DNA of 64,000 nt from CAVQBC01 sp963710665 (GTDB lineage Bacteria; Actinomycetota; Thermoleophilia; Solirubrobacterales; Solirubrobacteraceae). Within the stretch, counting starts at the first letter, position 1. Each line of letters opens with the position of its first letter. The DNA lies in contig CAVQBC010000006.1 of NCBI GenBank assembly GCA_963710665.1, positions 62,001 to 126,000 of the forward strand. The letters run 5' to 3'. A model generated the notes under the pieces. That model was given only the letters and a program-made list of their open reading frames with translations, searched no databases and was not told the origin of the DNA. Positions 45,452-52,328 of this stretch are shown here, piece by piece. Made by a program: the position numbers and the translations under genes.

Positions 45452-45528
45452 CGCGCGCGCGGCGAGCGCCGCTCCGGCTCGCCCTACGGGCTCGCCTCCG
45501 CGCCGCCCGCCGCGAACCCTCGCCAGGT

Positions 45529-45573
45529 GGCTCACTTTTCGACCGGCGCTACCGGCCCACTTTTCGACCGGCC
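45529..45573 (-). repeat. right-end repeats of the IS21 element
   Basis: Two copies of the motif GGCYCACTTTTCGACCGGC at 45529-45549 and 45554-45573, spaced 25 bp, inverted relative to those at the left end. Confidence 0.75.
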
Positions 45574-45579
45574 TTGACA

Positions 45580-45642
45580 GGGGTGCTCGATGCGCTCGCA
45601 GAGTGGGAGCGGGCGCGCGACACCGAGGCGGCAGCGCGATAA
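45580..45642 (+). pseudogene. HxlR-type regulator, 3' part
   Basis: After the IS end and GGGG the frame GTG CTC GAT reads VLDALAEWERARDTEAAAR and stops. HxlR proteins end in a helix of the type LxxVLDALAEW after the YELTxxG strand, so this is the missing C-terminus of the gene whose 5' part ends at 43358. Confidence 0.75.
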
Positions 45643-45775
45643 GCGAATCGACCAACAGCGTCGCAACACCAACTGCAGCCCGCCTCTCAGGGGACCGGCG
45701 CCGGGGTGCTTCGGCCGTACGCCGATGGGCGCGCGAAGCAAAGGCGCCCGCCGGGGAGGATCGACCGCCTCGTCG

Positions 45776-46077
45776 CTAGACGTTGCCGACGATTGAACCG
45801 GACACGATCCTGTAGTTGCGAGTCCCAAACCACGTCGCCCTTGACGAGGACCCCCGTCGTCGGGGACGACGTTGTAGATCGCCACGCGGGCCGCTCCCAT
45901 GAGCGGCCTAACTTGGCCACCGATGATGCCGATTTCCGAGATCGACGCCATCACGGCACTGTTCCTCGTCACGACAAATCCGGGCGGGGGTGTGAACTCC
46001 CGAGAGAAGAAACGCAGTTGGGGAAAGTCAACGTGCCATACGCTCACATTCGGGGGCTGTGCCGGCGACAGGCGCAT
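45776..46077 (-). pseudogene. hypothetical gene remnant, frameshifted
   Basis: The minus strand reads VRPLMGAARVAIYNVVPDDG, after a start region containing VVTRNSAVMASISEIG; the frame breaks in a run of G near 45856. The neighbouring frames then give VLVKGDVVW and NYRIVSGSIVGNV with a stop at 45776. GC-rich third positions hold through the pieces. No family recognised. A Ser/Thr/Ala-rich frame upstream (to about 46190) may be part of the same gene. Confidence 0.35.
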
Positions 46078-46343
46078 CGGTGGTGGTTTCCGGGATCACC
46101 TGGCCCGCCGCGCTCGACGTGGGTGTGGCGCTCGGGGTGGACGCGGCGCTCATGGCACCTCCGATGATCGGGCTTGCGCCCCCCGGAGCTCCCGACGAAG
46201 ACGCCTCAGCCGGAGCCCCGTCAAAGGTAGCCCTCCGGCCGCTTCCGGCGCGGGGGCAGAGGCTTACGAGCGCCACCTCCGGTGCCGCGCGTCGACGGCC
46301 TCTACGCCTAGCTGATCCGCCGGCCCGGCGGTAGGTTCGCCGG

Positions 46344-46530
46344 GTGCTGGCTGGCACGGTAGGGGGCGCGGGCCCGATGCTCGACCTGTTCGCGGGTCCG
46401 GGTGGCTGGACGACTTCCCGTCCGTCGGCGGCCCGATGAGCGAGAAGTTCCGCCAGGTCGGCAACGTCGTACCGCCGCCGCTGGCTCGAGCTGTCGTACC
46501 CCGCTCGTTGAAACTCCGACTGCAGTCCCG
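46344..46530 (+). pseudogene. C5 cytosine DNA methyltransferase remnant with internal deletion
   Basis: The frame from GTG 46344 contains MLDLFAGPGGW, motif I of cytosine-5 methyltransferases (AdoMet binding). Directly afterwards, one frame over, comes DDFPSVGGPMSEKFRQVGN followed by VVPPPLARAVV, which is motif X and the very C-terminus of such enzymes. Everything between, including the PCQ catalytic motif IV and the target recognition domain, is missing, which implies an internal deletion of several hundred base pairs. No restriction endonuclease or vsr gene is visible nearby. Confidence 0.75.
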
Positions 46531-46622
46531 GGCTAAGGCTTCAGACTGCAGCTACAGCGAGCGCCGGGCATCGCGGAGGGCACCGGCCAGGCACCCTCCG
46601 CGACGCCTTCAAGCTGAGCCTC

Positions 46623-46970
46623 TCAGCGGAGCAGGCGAACCGCTAGTGGGCCCGTGTTGTCCCGGAACACGAACGCCGGGTCGAAATTCGGGTTGCCTTG
46701 GACGAACTTGATGCAGATGTAGCCGTCCCCATTTTTGTCTTCGGGGTCGAAGTCGAAGCCAGGGGCCGCAATCTGTCTCTCTACGTCCCTGACGGTCCAT
46801 AGGCCGCCGAAGACCACCTTTCCATTCTTAAGCGTGGCGCTGGTTTCCGACCAGGGGGCCGGGCATCCGCCGACCGGCGCGGCCGACGCGCTGGTGGGCA
46901 CGGCGATTGCCAGTACGACCGCTCCCACCGCTGCGGTGAGGGTCATCCTGACGCGAAGACGTCTGGACAT
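46623..46970 (-). CDS. small secreted protein with a Ca-binding-like loop
   Basis: A 115-residue protein from the ATG at 46970, which has GGGAGG upstream. Signal peptide RRLRVRMTLTAAVGAVVLAI ending TSASAAP, then a mature part of about 85 residues with WTVRDVERQIAAPGFDFDPE and the loop DKNGDGYICIK, which has the D-x-N-x-D-G pattern of calcium-binding EF-hand-like loops found in excalibur-type exported proteins. Two Cys could form a disulfide. A single intact gene among decayed neighbours. Confidence 0.65.
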   Translation of the reverse strand: MSRRLRVRMTLTAAVGAVVLAIAVPTSASAAPVGGCPAPWSETSATLKNGKVVFGGLWTVRDVERQIAAPGFDFDPEDKNGDGYICIKFVQGNPNFDPAFVFRDNTGPLAVRLLR

Positions 46971-47255
46971 GGGGCAACCTCCCCTTCGCCGCGGTAGGTG
47001 CCTCCGAGCAGCCGCGGTCGCGGCGACACCGTGTGCTCGTGGCGCGCGTTGCCGGGTATCGGGTGGGATCGCCCAACCGTTGAGTGGTGGGCAACGTCGC
47101 ACCGCGACCGTATGGCGGTCCCGCCGCGATGGTCAAGTCGCTGGGTCCGTGCGCGGACCTCGAGCGCGGTCGCCCTGCTGGGTCTCGCGGTCGCGGTCGC
47201 CGAGCGGGAGGCTGCCCCACCATCGCTCCGGTCGTGTGGCCGGCGCCTGATCTCG

Positions 47256-47261
47256 TAGGAT
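47256..47261 (+). promoter_or_regulatory. -10 hexamer TAGGAT, leaderless promoter candidate
   Basis: TAGGAT ends exactly 6 nt before the ATG at 47268; no Shine-Dalgarno between. Confidence 0.5.
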
Positions 47262-47267
47262 CGGTCG

Positions 47268-47636
47268 ATGGAAGCCAGGGTCCTGGCGGTCGGCTTGGCG
47301 GGCGGAAGGATCGCCATCGGCGTCGTCTCGCTCCTGGCGCCGGGACTTGTAAGCCGCGCGATGATGGGCCCTGACGGGCCGGGAGGGACGCGCGTTTTCC
47401 TCCGCGTCGTCGGTGCCCGCGACATCGCCCTCGGGATCGGCGTGCTCGTTGCCCTGGACCGCGACGCGCCCGTGCAGGGCTGGCTGCGAGCGTCGGCCGT
47501 GGTGGACGGTCTCGACGCGGCCGGAAGCCTGCTCGCCCGCCACCACCTCCGCCCGACCGTGTTTCCAGCGGCCGCCGGCGCGGCGACCGCAGGAGCGCTG
47601 CTCAGCGGCTGGCTGGCAGGGCAGCTCGACGCATAA
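47268..47636 (+). CDS. small multi-span membrane protein
   Basis: A 122-residue protein with about four hydrophobic helices (RIAIGVVSLLAPGLVS; DIALGIGVLVAL; SAVVDGLDAAGSLL; AAAGAATAGALLSGWLA) and short charged loops (GPDGPGGTRVFLRVVGARD). The helix-loop pattern with a central GARD motif resembles small DUF4267-like membrane proteins, but I cannot assign a function. It appears intact. Confidence 0.65.
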   Translation: MEARVLAVGLAGGRIAIGVVSLLAPGLVSRAMMGPDGPGGTRVFLRVVGARDIALGIGVLVALDRDAPVQGWLRASAVVDGLDAAGSLLARHHLRPTVFPAAAGAATAGALLSGWLAGQLDA

Positions 47637-47727
47637 CCGCGGATGGACGGCGTCGGGCCCACCATCGTCGGTCGGCCGTACGCGGCGTCACGGGTAAGGG
47701 TTCAGGCGCTCCCTCTCCGCGCCTGGT

Positions 47728-47920
47728 TCATGAGCTTGCGCGCCTCCTCCTTGGTCCGCGCTCGACCTGGAACGTCGCGCCTGAGGGTGTCACGTTGGTC
47801 AGCCTGTAGCCCCGGCCAGTCCGATGCCAGACGCCAACCATCCCGTCGCTCTGGCGAATGTGCAGGTCACCACGCCAGGCCCATCCTCCAGCAGGTGGCC
47901 CAGCCGTTGATGAACTTCAT
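47728..47920 (-). pseudogene. small hypothetical gene remnant, one frameshift
   Basis: From an ATG at 47920 the frame reads MKFINGWATCWRMGLAW and stops. One base over, the sequence goes on as RGDLHIRQSDGMVGVWHRTG and RGYRLTNVTPSGATFQVER with a stop at 47728. Together about 63 residues, compatible with one small soluble protein interrupted by a base change in a G-rich run. Family unknown. Confidence 0.35.
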
Positions 47921-48643
47921 CCCGTCCTCCTCGTCACGACGCCAGCACGTCAACCCATGCGGGCTCTTGGCTCTGCCCGCGACCGACGCCGATGATCGAC
48001 CTCGGCAAGCGCGAGACGGAGAAGACGATGCGCTCCATCCGTGAGAAGCTCGGCGGCTGGAGGCCGACTGGAGTCGCCGAGCACGGCGAGCGACTGCAGT
48101 CGCACTTTCAACGAGCGGCCTGAAGCGCACCTCGAGGCTGGTCAGGGCGTTGGGACCACCAGCTCGTCGTCCTCGACGCCGCCGTAGACCTGCTCGTGGC
48201 TGAGCCAGGTAGCGCCGTTGAAGCGGTCCCGCGACAACAGTCAGACGCCGTCCACGACCGCCGAGCGCCCATGCTGCTGGTGAGCACAGCGTTGCGGTCC
48301 TGCGCCGCGGAAGCGGCACGGCCACCGCTTGTCGCGCGAAGCGAGAGCGACGTGGATGGGCGGTGTCTGCGGTTTGCGGGTCCGTCAGCCGTGTCATGCG
48401 GATATGAGAAGCTCCGCCGCGGAGAGGACGGACTGGTGTGCTGCTGAACGTCGGGGTGCGTTCTGGCCGGCGGCGAGTCGGCCGGCCGAGGAGTTCGCGG
48501 CCGTGACAGGCGTCCGTCATCGCGTGCTCGGCGGGTAAGCGGCCATCGAGGCTCCTCACTTCATCCACTTCGCACCGCCGCGCCCGACGCAGGAGGGGGT
48601 TGAGGACAAGCGCTGGTGGGGTCTGGGGGTCATCTGCGTCGCG
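47921..48643. other. region without an intact gene
   Basis: Only fragments are seen. A 43-codon plus-strand frame at 47992-48123 (MIDLGKRETEKTMRSIREKL) has coding-like composition. On the minus strand around 48146-48240 a piece reads RDRFNGATWLSHEQVYGGVE and ends VVPTP before a stop. From 48539 a frame without start codon leads into the MFS gene. The stretch looks like decayed accessory DNA. Confidence 0.4.
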
Positions 48644-50077
48644 ATGTTCATCAGCGCGATGGACATGACGATCGTGAACGTCGCGCTGCCGGACATGTCG
48701 AACGACCTGGACGCCGGCATCGGCGAGCTGCAGTGGGTGCTCGACGCGTTCCTCGTCTCGCTCGCCGGTCTGCTGCTCGTCGGCAACGGTCTCGCAGACC
48801 GGTTCGGTCGCCGGCGCGTGTTCCTGCTCGGGCTGATGGGCTTCGCCGTCACGTCCGTGCTGGCGGCCATCGCCGGGACGGTGGGCGAGCTGATCGCGGC
48901 ACGGGCGCTGATGGGCGTGGCCGCGGCCTGCGTGATGCCTCCGGCGCTGTCGCTGCTGGCCGTGCTGTTCCCGCCTGAGCTGCGGTCAAAGGCGGCGGGT
49001 GTCTGGTCTGCGGTCGCGGGGCTCGGGCTTGCGCTCGGACCGGTCCTGGGCGGTGCGCTCGTCGACGTGGCGGGCTGGCGCTGGGTCTTCCTCGTCAACG
49101 TCCCGTTCGTGCTGCTCGCGGTTCCATTCGGGCTGCGCTGGCTGCCGGAGTCGCGCCGCCCAGGGGTGCCTCCGATCGACATCCCCGGCGCGGCCCTCTC
49201 CACGCTGGCGCTGGGCGGCGTCGTGTTCGCGCTCATCGAGGGCGTCGACGCCGGATGGACGAGCCCGGCCGTGCTCATCGCTGCGATCACGGGCGTAGCC
49301 GCCGGCGTCGCGTTCCTGGCCACTGAGCTCCGCCGTCGCCACCCGCTGTTCGACGTGCGCGTGCTCGCACGTCCGCGCGTCGCGGCCGGTGCGCTGGCGA
49401 TCCTCGCCGGGTACATCGCGACGCTCGGCATGCTGTTCGTCATCCCGCAGTACGTGCAGTACGTCCAGGACGGCTCGGCGTTCGTTTCGGGTCTCGAGGT
49501 CGCTCCGTTCGGCCTCGGACTCGGCCTTCTCGCGTCGGTGAGCGGGCGGCTCGTCGCGAGGTTCGGGTCGGCCGGCGTGCTGCTTGCGGGTCTGCTTGCT
49601 TCGACTGCCGGCTTCGTGCCGCTGCTGTTCCTCTCCGCCGACGCGTCGGCCGCGCTCGTGTTGCTCGGCACCGCGCTCGTCGGTTGCGGCATCGGCGCGA
49701 TGGCCCCGCCGGCGACGGCGGTGATCATGAACGACGTGGGGACAGAGAAGGCCGGCGACGGGGCCGCGGTGAACCAGGTCGCGAGGCAGGTCGGAGGCGC
49801 GCTCGGCGTGGCGATCGTGGGAAGCGTGTTCGCCGCGGTCTATGCCGCCGAGATCGGGGAAGACAGCGGCGTGCCCGCCGCGGCGACGGAGTCGATCGAG
49901 AACGCGACGGACGTGGCGAACCGCCTGCACGGCGCGGCCCGTGCCGACCTTCTGAGCGACGCCGTCGCGAGCTTCGACGTGGCGGCTCGATGGGGTCTTG
50001 CCGTCTGCATGGCGGTCGTCCTCCTCGGGGCGGTGAGTGCGGCCGTCGGGCTGTCACGGACATCCCCGGCCGAGTGA
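48644..50077 (+). CDS. MFS transporter, DHA2 (EmrB/QacA) type
   Basis: A predicted 477-residue exporter with about 14 membrane helices. The DHA2 signatures are MDMTIVNVALPDM in helix 1, LADRFGRRRVFLLGL (motif A) and the motif C-like GLGLALGPVLGGALVD; the C-terminal half has GSAFVSGLEVAPFGLGLG. Such proteins expel drugs or dyes by proton antiport. The ATG at 48644 lies in the middle of helix 1: the same frame upstream reads KRWWGLGVICVA, the natural first half, but no ATG, GTG or TTG occurs there back to the stop at 48536. The real start may be CTG 48623 or has been lost. Confidence 0.88.
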   Translation: MFISAMDMTIVNVALPDMSNDLDAGIGELQWVLDAFLVSLAGLLLVGNGLADRFGRRRVFLLGLMGFAVTSVLAAIAGTVGELIAARALMGVAAACVMPPALSLLAVLFPPELRSKAAGVWSAVAGLGLALGPVLGGALVDVAGWRWVFLVNVPFVLLAVPFGLRWLPESRRPGVPPIDIPGAALSTLALGGVVFALIEGVDAGWTSPAVLIAAITGVAAGVAFLATELRRRHPLFDVRVLARPRVAAGALAILAGYIATLGMLFVIPQYVQYVQDGSAFVSGLEVAPFGLGLGLLASVSGRLVARFGSAGVLLAGLLASTAGFVPLLFLSADASAALVLLGTALVGCGIGAMAPPATAVIMNDVGTEKAGDGAAVNQVARQVGGALGVAIVGSVFAAVYAAEIGEDSGVPAAATESIENATDVANRLHGAARADLLSDAVASFDVAARWGLAVCMAVVLLGAVSAAVGLSRTSPAE

Positions 50078-50526
50078 CGATCCGAACGCGGGCCGACTCT
50101 GGCGCGCCGTCGTCCATGGCAAGTCGATGTTCGGGTGCGCAGGCCGTTCGGCAGATGCCCGCCCCGCATCTCGCGCATTGCAGCACTGCGGCTCGCGTGG
50201 GCGGGACCTTCCGACGCATGGACGGCTCAGCGCTTCACTGCTTCGTCGTTGGATGCGGTAGCGCGCCGGCTCCGGGCGGCCACCAGCGAACGCCCGCTGC
50301 TCGTCCAAGGGAGGCACCTGCACCTTCAGTGCCGGCGTGACTCCTTCGCGCCGGTGCGAAAGCGGGGGCGCCAGGACCGATTGCGGCGAGAAGACCGATT
50401 GCGGGGAGTGTTCCTCACGTGCGCGCGGGACGCTGTCGCTCACGGTCGTTAGTCCGGTCCAGGGGCGAGGCGGACCTGTCGTCGATGGATGTCGCCACTC
50501 CGATTTCTTCAACCTCCTCGTTCGAC
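50078..50526. other. intergenic region with a short tandem repeat
   Basis: No gene is supported. An 18-bp tandem duplication places GACCGATTGCGGCGAG (50375-50390) next to GACCGATTGCGGGGAG (50393-50408), one mismatch in 16. The MFS gene and the RraA-like gene converge on this stretch, so it may contain termination signals, but no clear hairpin with a T-run is seen. Confidence 0.4.
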
Positions 50527-51258
50527 TCACACGAGCCGGTAGCCGTGCTCTTTGAGCTGCTCGATCGCCCCGAACGAGACGTACTGTTCTGCGAGCATCG
50601 CGCGGAAGCCCTTCTCGTTCTCGATGAAGGCCATCGCGGCTGTCACGATCTCAGCTGCGATTCGCCTGGGCAGGACGACCACGCCGTCGTCGTCGCCGAC
50701 CACGATGTCGCCTGGCTCGACGAGTGTGCCGGCGCAGACGACGGGCACGTTCACCGCTCCGTGCTCGACACCAGCCGGGTAGTGGTGGTTGCGCGGCGTG
50801 ATGGCCCGCGCGAACGCCGGGAACCCGAGTGCCCGCAGCCCGGCCACGTCGCGGGCGGCGCCGTCGACTACGACGCCCTCGATCCCCTTGGCCTGCCAGC
50901 CGGTCGCGGTCATGTCGCCGAAGCAGGCGACGTCCGTGACGCCTCCGGCCGCCACGACGATGACATCGCCGGGCTCGGCCAGGTCGGCTGCCGCCGACCG
51001 GATGCGCCAGTCGGCCCCGAGGACGGTGACGGCCGGGCCGCAGAGGGTGGCGCCGCTCCAGACGGGCTTCATGTCGGGCGCCATGCAGCCCTGCTTGCCG
51101 AGATGGTCGAGTAGCAGGCCGGTGTAGAGGGCGCGGCAGCTCGCCACGAGTTCCGCCTCCGGCCGTTCGATGCTGGTCACGATCACACCGTGGTGGTCAT
51201 GCGTGGTTGCCACGGGCGGTGGGCCGCTCGGGGCCGTAGTGGTTTCGGTGATGCTCAT
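50527..51258 (-). CDS. RraA-like / 4-hydroxy-4-methyl-2-oxoglutarate aldolase family protein
   Basis: A 243-residue protein. It has the RraA-fold motifs GPAVTVLGADW, DVIVVAAGG, GVVVDGAARDVAGLRALGFPAFARA (with the Arg-Asp pair that binds substrate and metal in HMG/CHA aldolases) and VEPGDIVVGDDDGVVVLPRR. Class II pyruvate aldolases of this family split 4-carboxy-4-hydroxy-2-oxoadipate or HMG to pyruvate; other members act as RNase E inhibitors, unlikely here because of the retained R-D pair. ATG at 51258 has AAGGAG upstream. It lies 8 bp after the GNAT gene, in one operon. Confidence 0.87.
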   Translation of the reverse strand: MSITETTTAPSGPPPVATTHDHHGVIVTSIERPEAELVASCRALYTGLLLDHLGKQGCMAPDMKPVWSGATLCGPAVTVLGADWRIRSAAADLAEPGDVIVVAAGGVTDVACFGDMTATGWQAKGIEGVVVDGAARDVAGLRALGFPAFARAITPRNHHYPAGVEHGAVNVPVVCAGTLVEPGDIVVGDDDGVVVLPRRIAAEIVTAAMAFIENEKGFRAMLAEQYVSFGAIEQLKEHGYRLV

Positions 51259-51266
51259 CTTGCTCC

Positions 51267-52238
51267 TTAACGCAGGTCGTCGATCACGTAGTTGTCCGGG
51301 CCGTCGTAGTCGGGCCCGTCGGGCCGGGCGCGCATGGCGAGGCCCACCAGCACGTCGGCGCGGAAGCCGCGGGCGAGCATCCGCCGGTAGGCGTCCAGCC
51401 GGCCGGTATTGACGCCCGCCACGATGTGCTCCAAGCCGGCCTCGGCCGCCAGGCACTCGCAGGCGTCCAGGAGCCGCTCGAAACGCGCCGGCGCCTCAGC
51501 GCCCGGGCGCGCGGCCCCGAATTTCACGAAGCAGGCACCGCTGCCGGCCTCCGTGCCGCTCCCGCAGTGGCAGACGGCGAGCCCGACCAGCTCGGCGCCG
51601 TCATGAAGGAGGATCGTGTCGCCGAGCGCCTGGGAGTCGACCGCGTGGATCTCGCGCTCGAGGTCCAGGCCGGCGAAGACGGCGTCCGTGAGGCCGCGGA
51701 CGGCTTGAAGGATGGTGGGCCGCTGGGCGTCGGGTACCTCGGAGTACGTCGTGTAGTCGGCGGAGGCGTCACCGACCGCCTTCGACATCACCGGGTTGAG
51801 GAAGCGCGGCCAGAAGCCGTGCTTCTGGTAGAGACCGATGTGCTTGGCGCTGTGGGGGAAGGTGAAGAGGCCGCTCTGGCGCAGACCCCAGCTCTCGAAG
51901 GCCTCGACCACCGGCTCCATCAGCCGGCTTCCGATGCCGCGGTCCTGGAGGTCGGCGCGCACGGTAAGCGGCCCGAAGAACGCGAACGACCCCCAGCGCG
52001 TCGCGAGGTTGGAGCCCACCACCTCGCCGTCGATCTCGGCCGTCCAGGCACAGTCGGGCGCCGCCAGGAAGCGCGGTCTCACGTAGTCGGCGTCGCCGAA
52101 CACGGTGACCGGGTCGGGCACGCCGAGGTAGGTTCCGAACGCGACGCGCATGATGTGGTCCGCCCACGCCAGGTCGGCGTCCCGCATCGGCCGCACGGTG
52201 ATGGTCTGTGGTTCCTGCCTGCGAGCCAATGTCTGCAT
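51267..52238 (-). CDS. GNAT-family N-acetyltransferase, tandem domain
   Basis: A 323-residue protein. The first half is a clear GNAT fold: ITVRPMRDADLAWADHIM start, FFGPLTVRADLQDRGIGSRL as motif A with the acetyl-CoA pyrophosphate loop, and HIGLYQKHGFWPRF as motif B. The second half, from about residue 170, is a degenerate second GNAT-like domain (AELVGLAVCHCGSG; RLDAYRRMLARGFRADVL). Substrate unknown. ATG at 52238 has GAGGAACC upstream. The RraA-like gene follows after 8 bp. Confidence 0.87.
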   Translation of the reverse strand: MQTLARRQEPQTITVRPMRDADLAWADHIMRVAFGTYLGVPDPVTVFGDADYVRPRFLAAPDCAWTAEIDGEVVGSNLATRWGSFAFFGPLTVRADLQDRGIGSRLMEPVVEAFESWGLRQSGLFTFPHSAKHIGLYQKHGFWPRFLNPVMSKAVGDASADYTTYSEVPDAQRPTILQAVRGLTDAVFAGLDLEREIHAVDSQALGDTILLHDGAELVGLAVCHCGSGTEAGSGACFVKFGAARPGAEAPARFERLLDACECLAAEAGLEHIVAGVNTGRLDAYRRMLARGFRADVLVGLAMRARPDGPDYDGPDNYVIDDLR

Positions 52239-52328
52239 GGTTCCTCCTCGGCTCTCGGTTCTCGCCTTCGCGGACGCTCGCAGCGCCGCCGCGCGCGGGC
52301 ATCGGCAAACGTGCCTATCCGCGCTTGC

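Larger units (their letters stand above)
43359..45579. mobile_element. IS21-family insertion sequence (2221 bp), decayed
   Basis: Terminal sequences TGTCGGCGCCGGGTGAAAAC and, on the other strand, TGTCAAGGCCGGTCGAAAAG agree at 20 of 26 positions and start with the TGT typical of IS21 ends. Each end carries a second internal copy of the inverted-repeat motif 25 bp further in. Inside are istA-like and istB-like genes in the usual order. The flanks are GCGG and GGGG, a possible 4-bp target duplication with one mismatch, and removing the element with one copy rejoins the host gene in frame. Confidence 0.85.

Noticed and set aside
44686..45642. A single 318-codon frame covering istB and the following tail
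   Set aside because: It joins the true istB N-terminus to out-of-frame Arg/Pro-rich sequence and finally to the C-terminus of the HxlR gene; it is a composite created by indels, not a real protein.
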